Below are positions 6,604 to 7,142 of a stretch of DNA of 7,142 nucleotides, in pieces. The notes beneath the pieces were generated by a model. The model searched no databases. It was given only the letters and a program-made list of their open reading frames with translations, and was not told the DNA's origin. The translations under genes and the position numbers were made by a program. The stretch is from contig JAJZKL010000050.1 of the NCBI GenBank assembly GCA_021804185.1, positions 1-7,142 of the forward strand. Reading direction: 5' to 3'. The stretch comes from Thermoplasmata archaeon (lineage in GTDB: Archaea; Thermoplasmatota; Thermoplasmata; Thermoplasmatales; Thermoplasmataceae). Each line of letters starts with the position of its first letter. Within the stretch, counting starts at the first letter, position 1.

Positions 6604-7142
6604 GTGCTGTTCAGAGATGCTGTAGAAACATTCAACAGAATGTCAGAAACAAGAAAGAGGCTGGAGCTTGTAGACCTTCTTTCAGATATGTTTTCCCATG
6701 CTGGCAAAGACCTGCCTGATCTTGTATATATCACCCAGGGGAAACTGGGCCCGGACTATCTTGGAATAGAACTTGGCGTTGCAGACGAATTAATAATGTC
6801 CGCACTTTCAAGAATATCAGGAACCGATCAGGAGCACATACAGTCAGAATACGCTAAATATGGTGACCTCGGGATTGTTGCCAGGGAACTGATGGGATCA
6901 AAATCCCAGGGTTCACTTTTCATGGAAGAAATTTCTGTCAGCATTCTACATGAGAAACTTCTGTCAATTGCAAAGATATCTGGCCAGGGCAGTGTTGAAA
7001 AGAGGATAAGGGCCATCATGGGGTTGCTTTTAAACAGCACACCTGATGAGGTCCTCTACATTATCCGTATTATTTCTGGAAAACTCAGGCTCGGTGTCTC
7101 TGATGCAACAATACTTTCAGGCCTGGTCAAGGCAGCATGGGA
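6604..7142 (+). CDS. lig: ATP-dependent DNA ligase, N-terminal part (3' end outside window)
   Basis: Archaeal replicative/repair DNA ligase, which seals nicks using ATP. 179 complete codons are visible. They read as the ligase N-terminal DNA-binding domain: MLFRDAVETFNRM at the start; LGPDYLGIELGVADEL at about 50-65, matching the conserved LxPDFLGIELG stretch; GQGSVEKR near 127-134; and GKLRLGVSDATIL near 160-172, matching the family GxLRLGVGDATIL. The adenylation motif KxDG, expected near residue 250 of about 550-600, lies beyond the right edge. The start is GTG at 6604: an in-frame TGA sits five codons upstream (6589-6591) with no other usual start between, and the next residues LFRD align with the family N-terminus. 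No clear Shine-Dalgarno sequence precedes it. It follows the transporter by 40 bp on the same strand. Confidence 0.92.
   Translation, partial: MLFRDAVETFNRMSETRKRLELVDLLSDMFSHAGKDLPDLVYITQGKLGPDYLGIELGVADELIMSALSRISGTDQEHIQSEYAKYGDLGIVARELMGSKSQGSLFMEEISVSILHEKLLSIAKISGQGSVEKRIRAIMGLLLNSTPDEVLYIIRIISGKLRLGVSDATILSGLVKAAW

Noticed and set aside
1..7142. Mobile element, CRISPR array, or a defence or biosynthetic gene cluster
   Set aside because: There are no transposase or integrase reading frames, no regularly spaced repeats and no flanking inverted repeats. The genes are ordinary chromosomal ones with short gaps.

Overview
The window looks like a compact stretch of an archaeal chromosome, most likely from the Thermoplasmatales or a close relative. 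Four things point there. The leucyl-tRNA synthetase and the ATP-dependent DNA ligase are both of archaeal type. There is a geranylgeranyl-reductase-type flavoprotein, a family typical of archaeal lipid metabolism. Arginine codons are mostly AGA/AGG and Ile ATA is common. TATA boxes lie so close to the start codons that the mRNAs must be leaderless or nearly so, with no clear Shine-Dalgarno sequences. The assignment rests on reading the sequence only, with no database search.

Layout from left to right: (1) the C-terminal half of leuS (+), cut by the left edge; (2) a 657-residue fusion of a class II aldolase and a short-chain dehydrogenase (+), behind its own TATA box; (3) a 94-bp convergent gap with an inverted repeat that puts a T-run after each gene; (4) a short geranylgeranyl-reductase-like FAD protein (-); (5) a 34-bp divergent gap with one AT-rich TATA-like element; (6) truA (+), GTG start; (7) an MFS transporter (+) overlapping truA by 4 bp; (8) the N-terminal third of an ATP-dependent DNA ligase (+), GTG start, cut by the right edge. 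No intergenic gap exceeds 94 bp, and I see no RNA genes, mobile elements, CRISPR arrays or long repeats.

Most of the content is housekeeping: tRNA charging, tRNA pseudouridylation and DNA ligation. Between these lie three accessory genes: a probable deoxysugar or sugar-phosphate aldolase/dehydrogenase, a probable isoprenoid reductase and a transporter of unknown substrate. Nothing shows that these three share a pathway. I found no convincing undescribed multi-gene system. The points worth a second look are the unusually short reductase, a Ser-to-Thr change at the expected dehydrogenase catalytic position, the equal TATA-to-start spacing of two genes, the shared divergent promoter, and start-site ambiguity in two genes.
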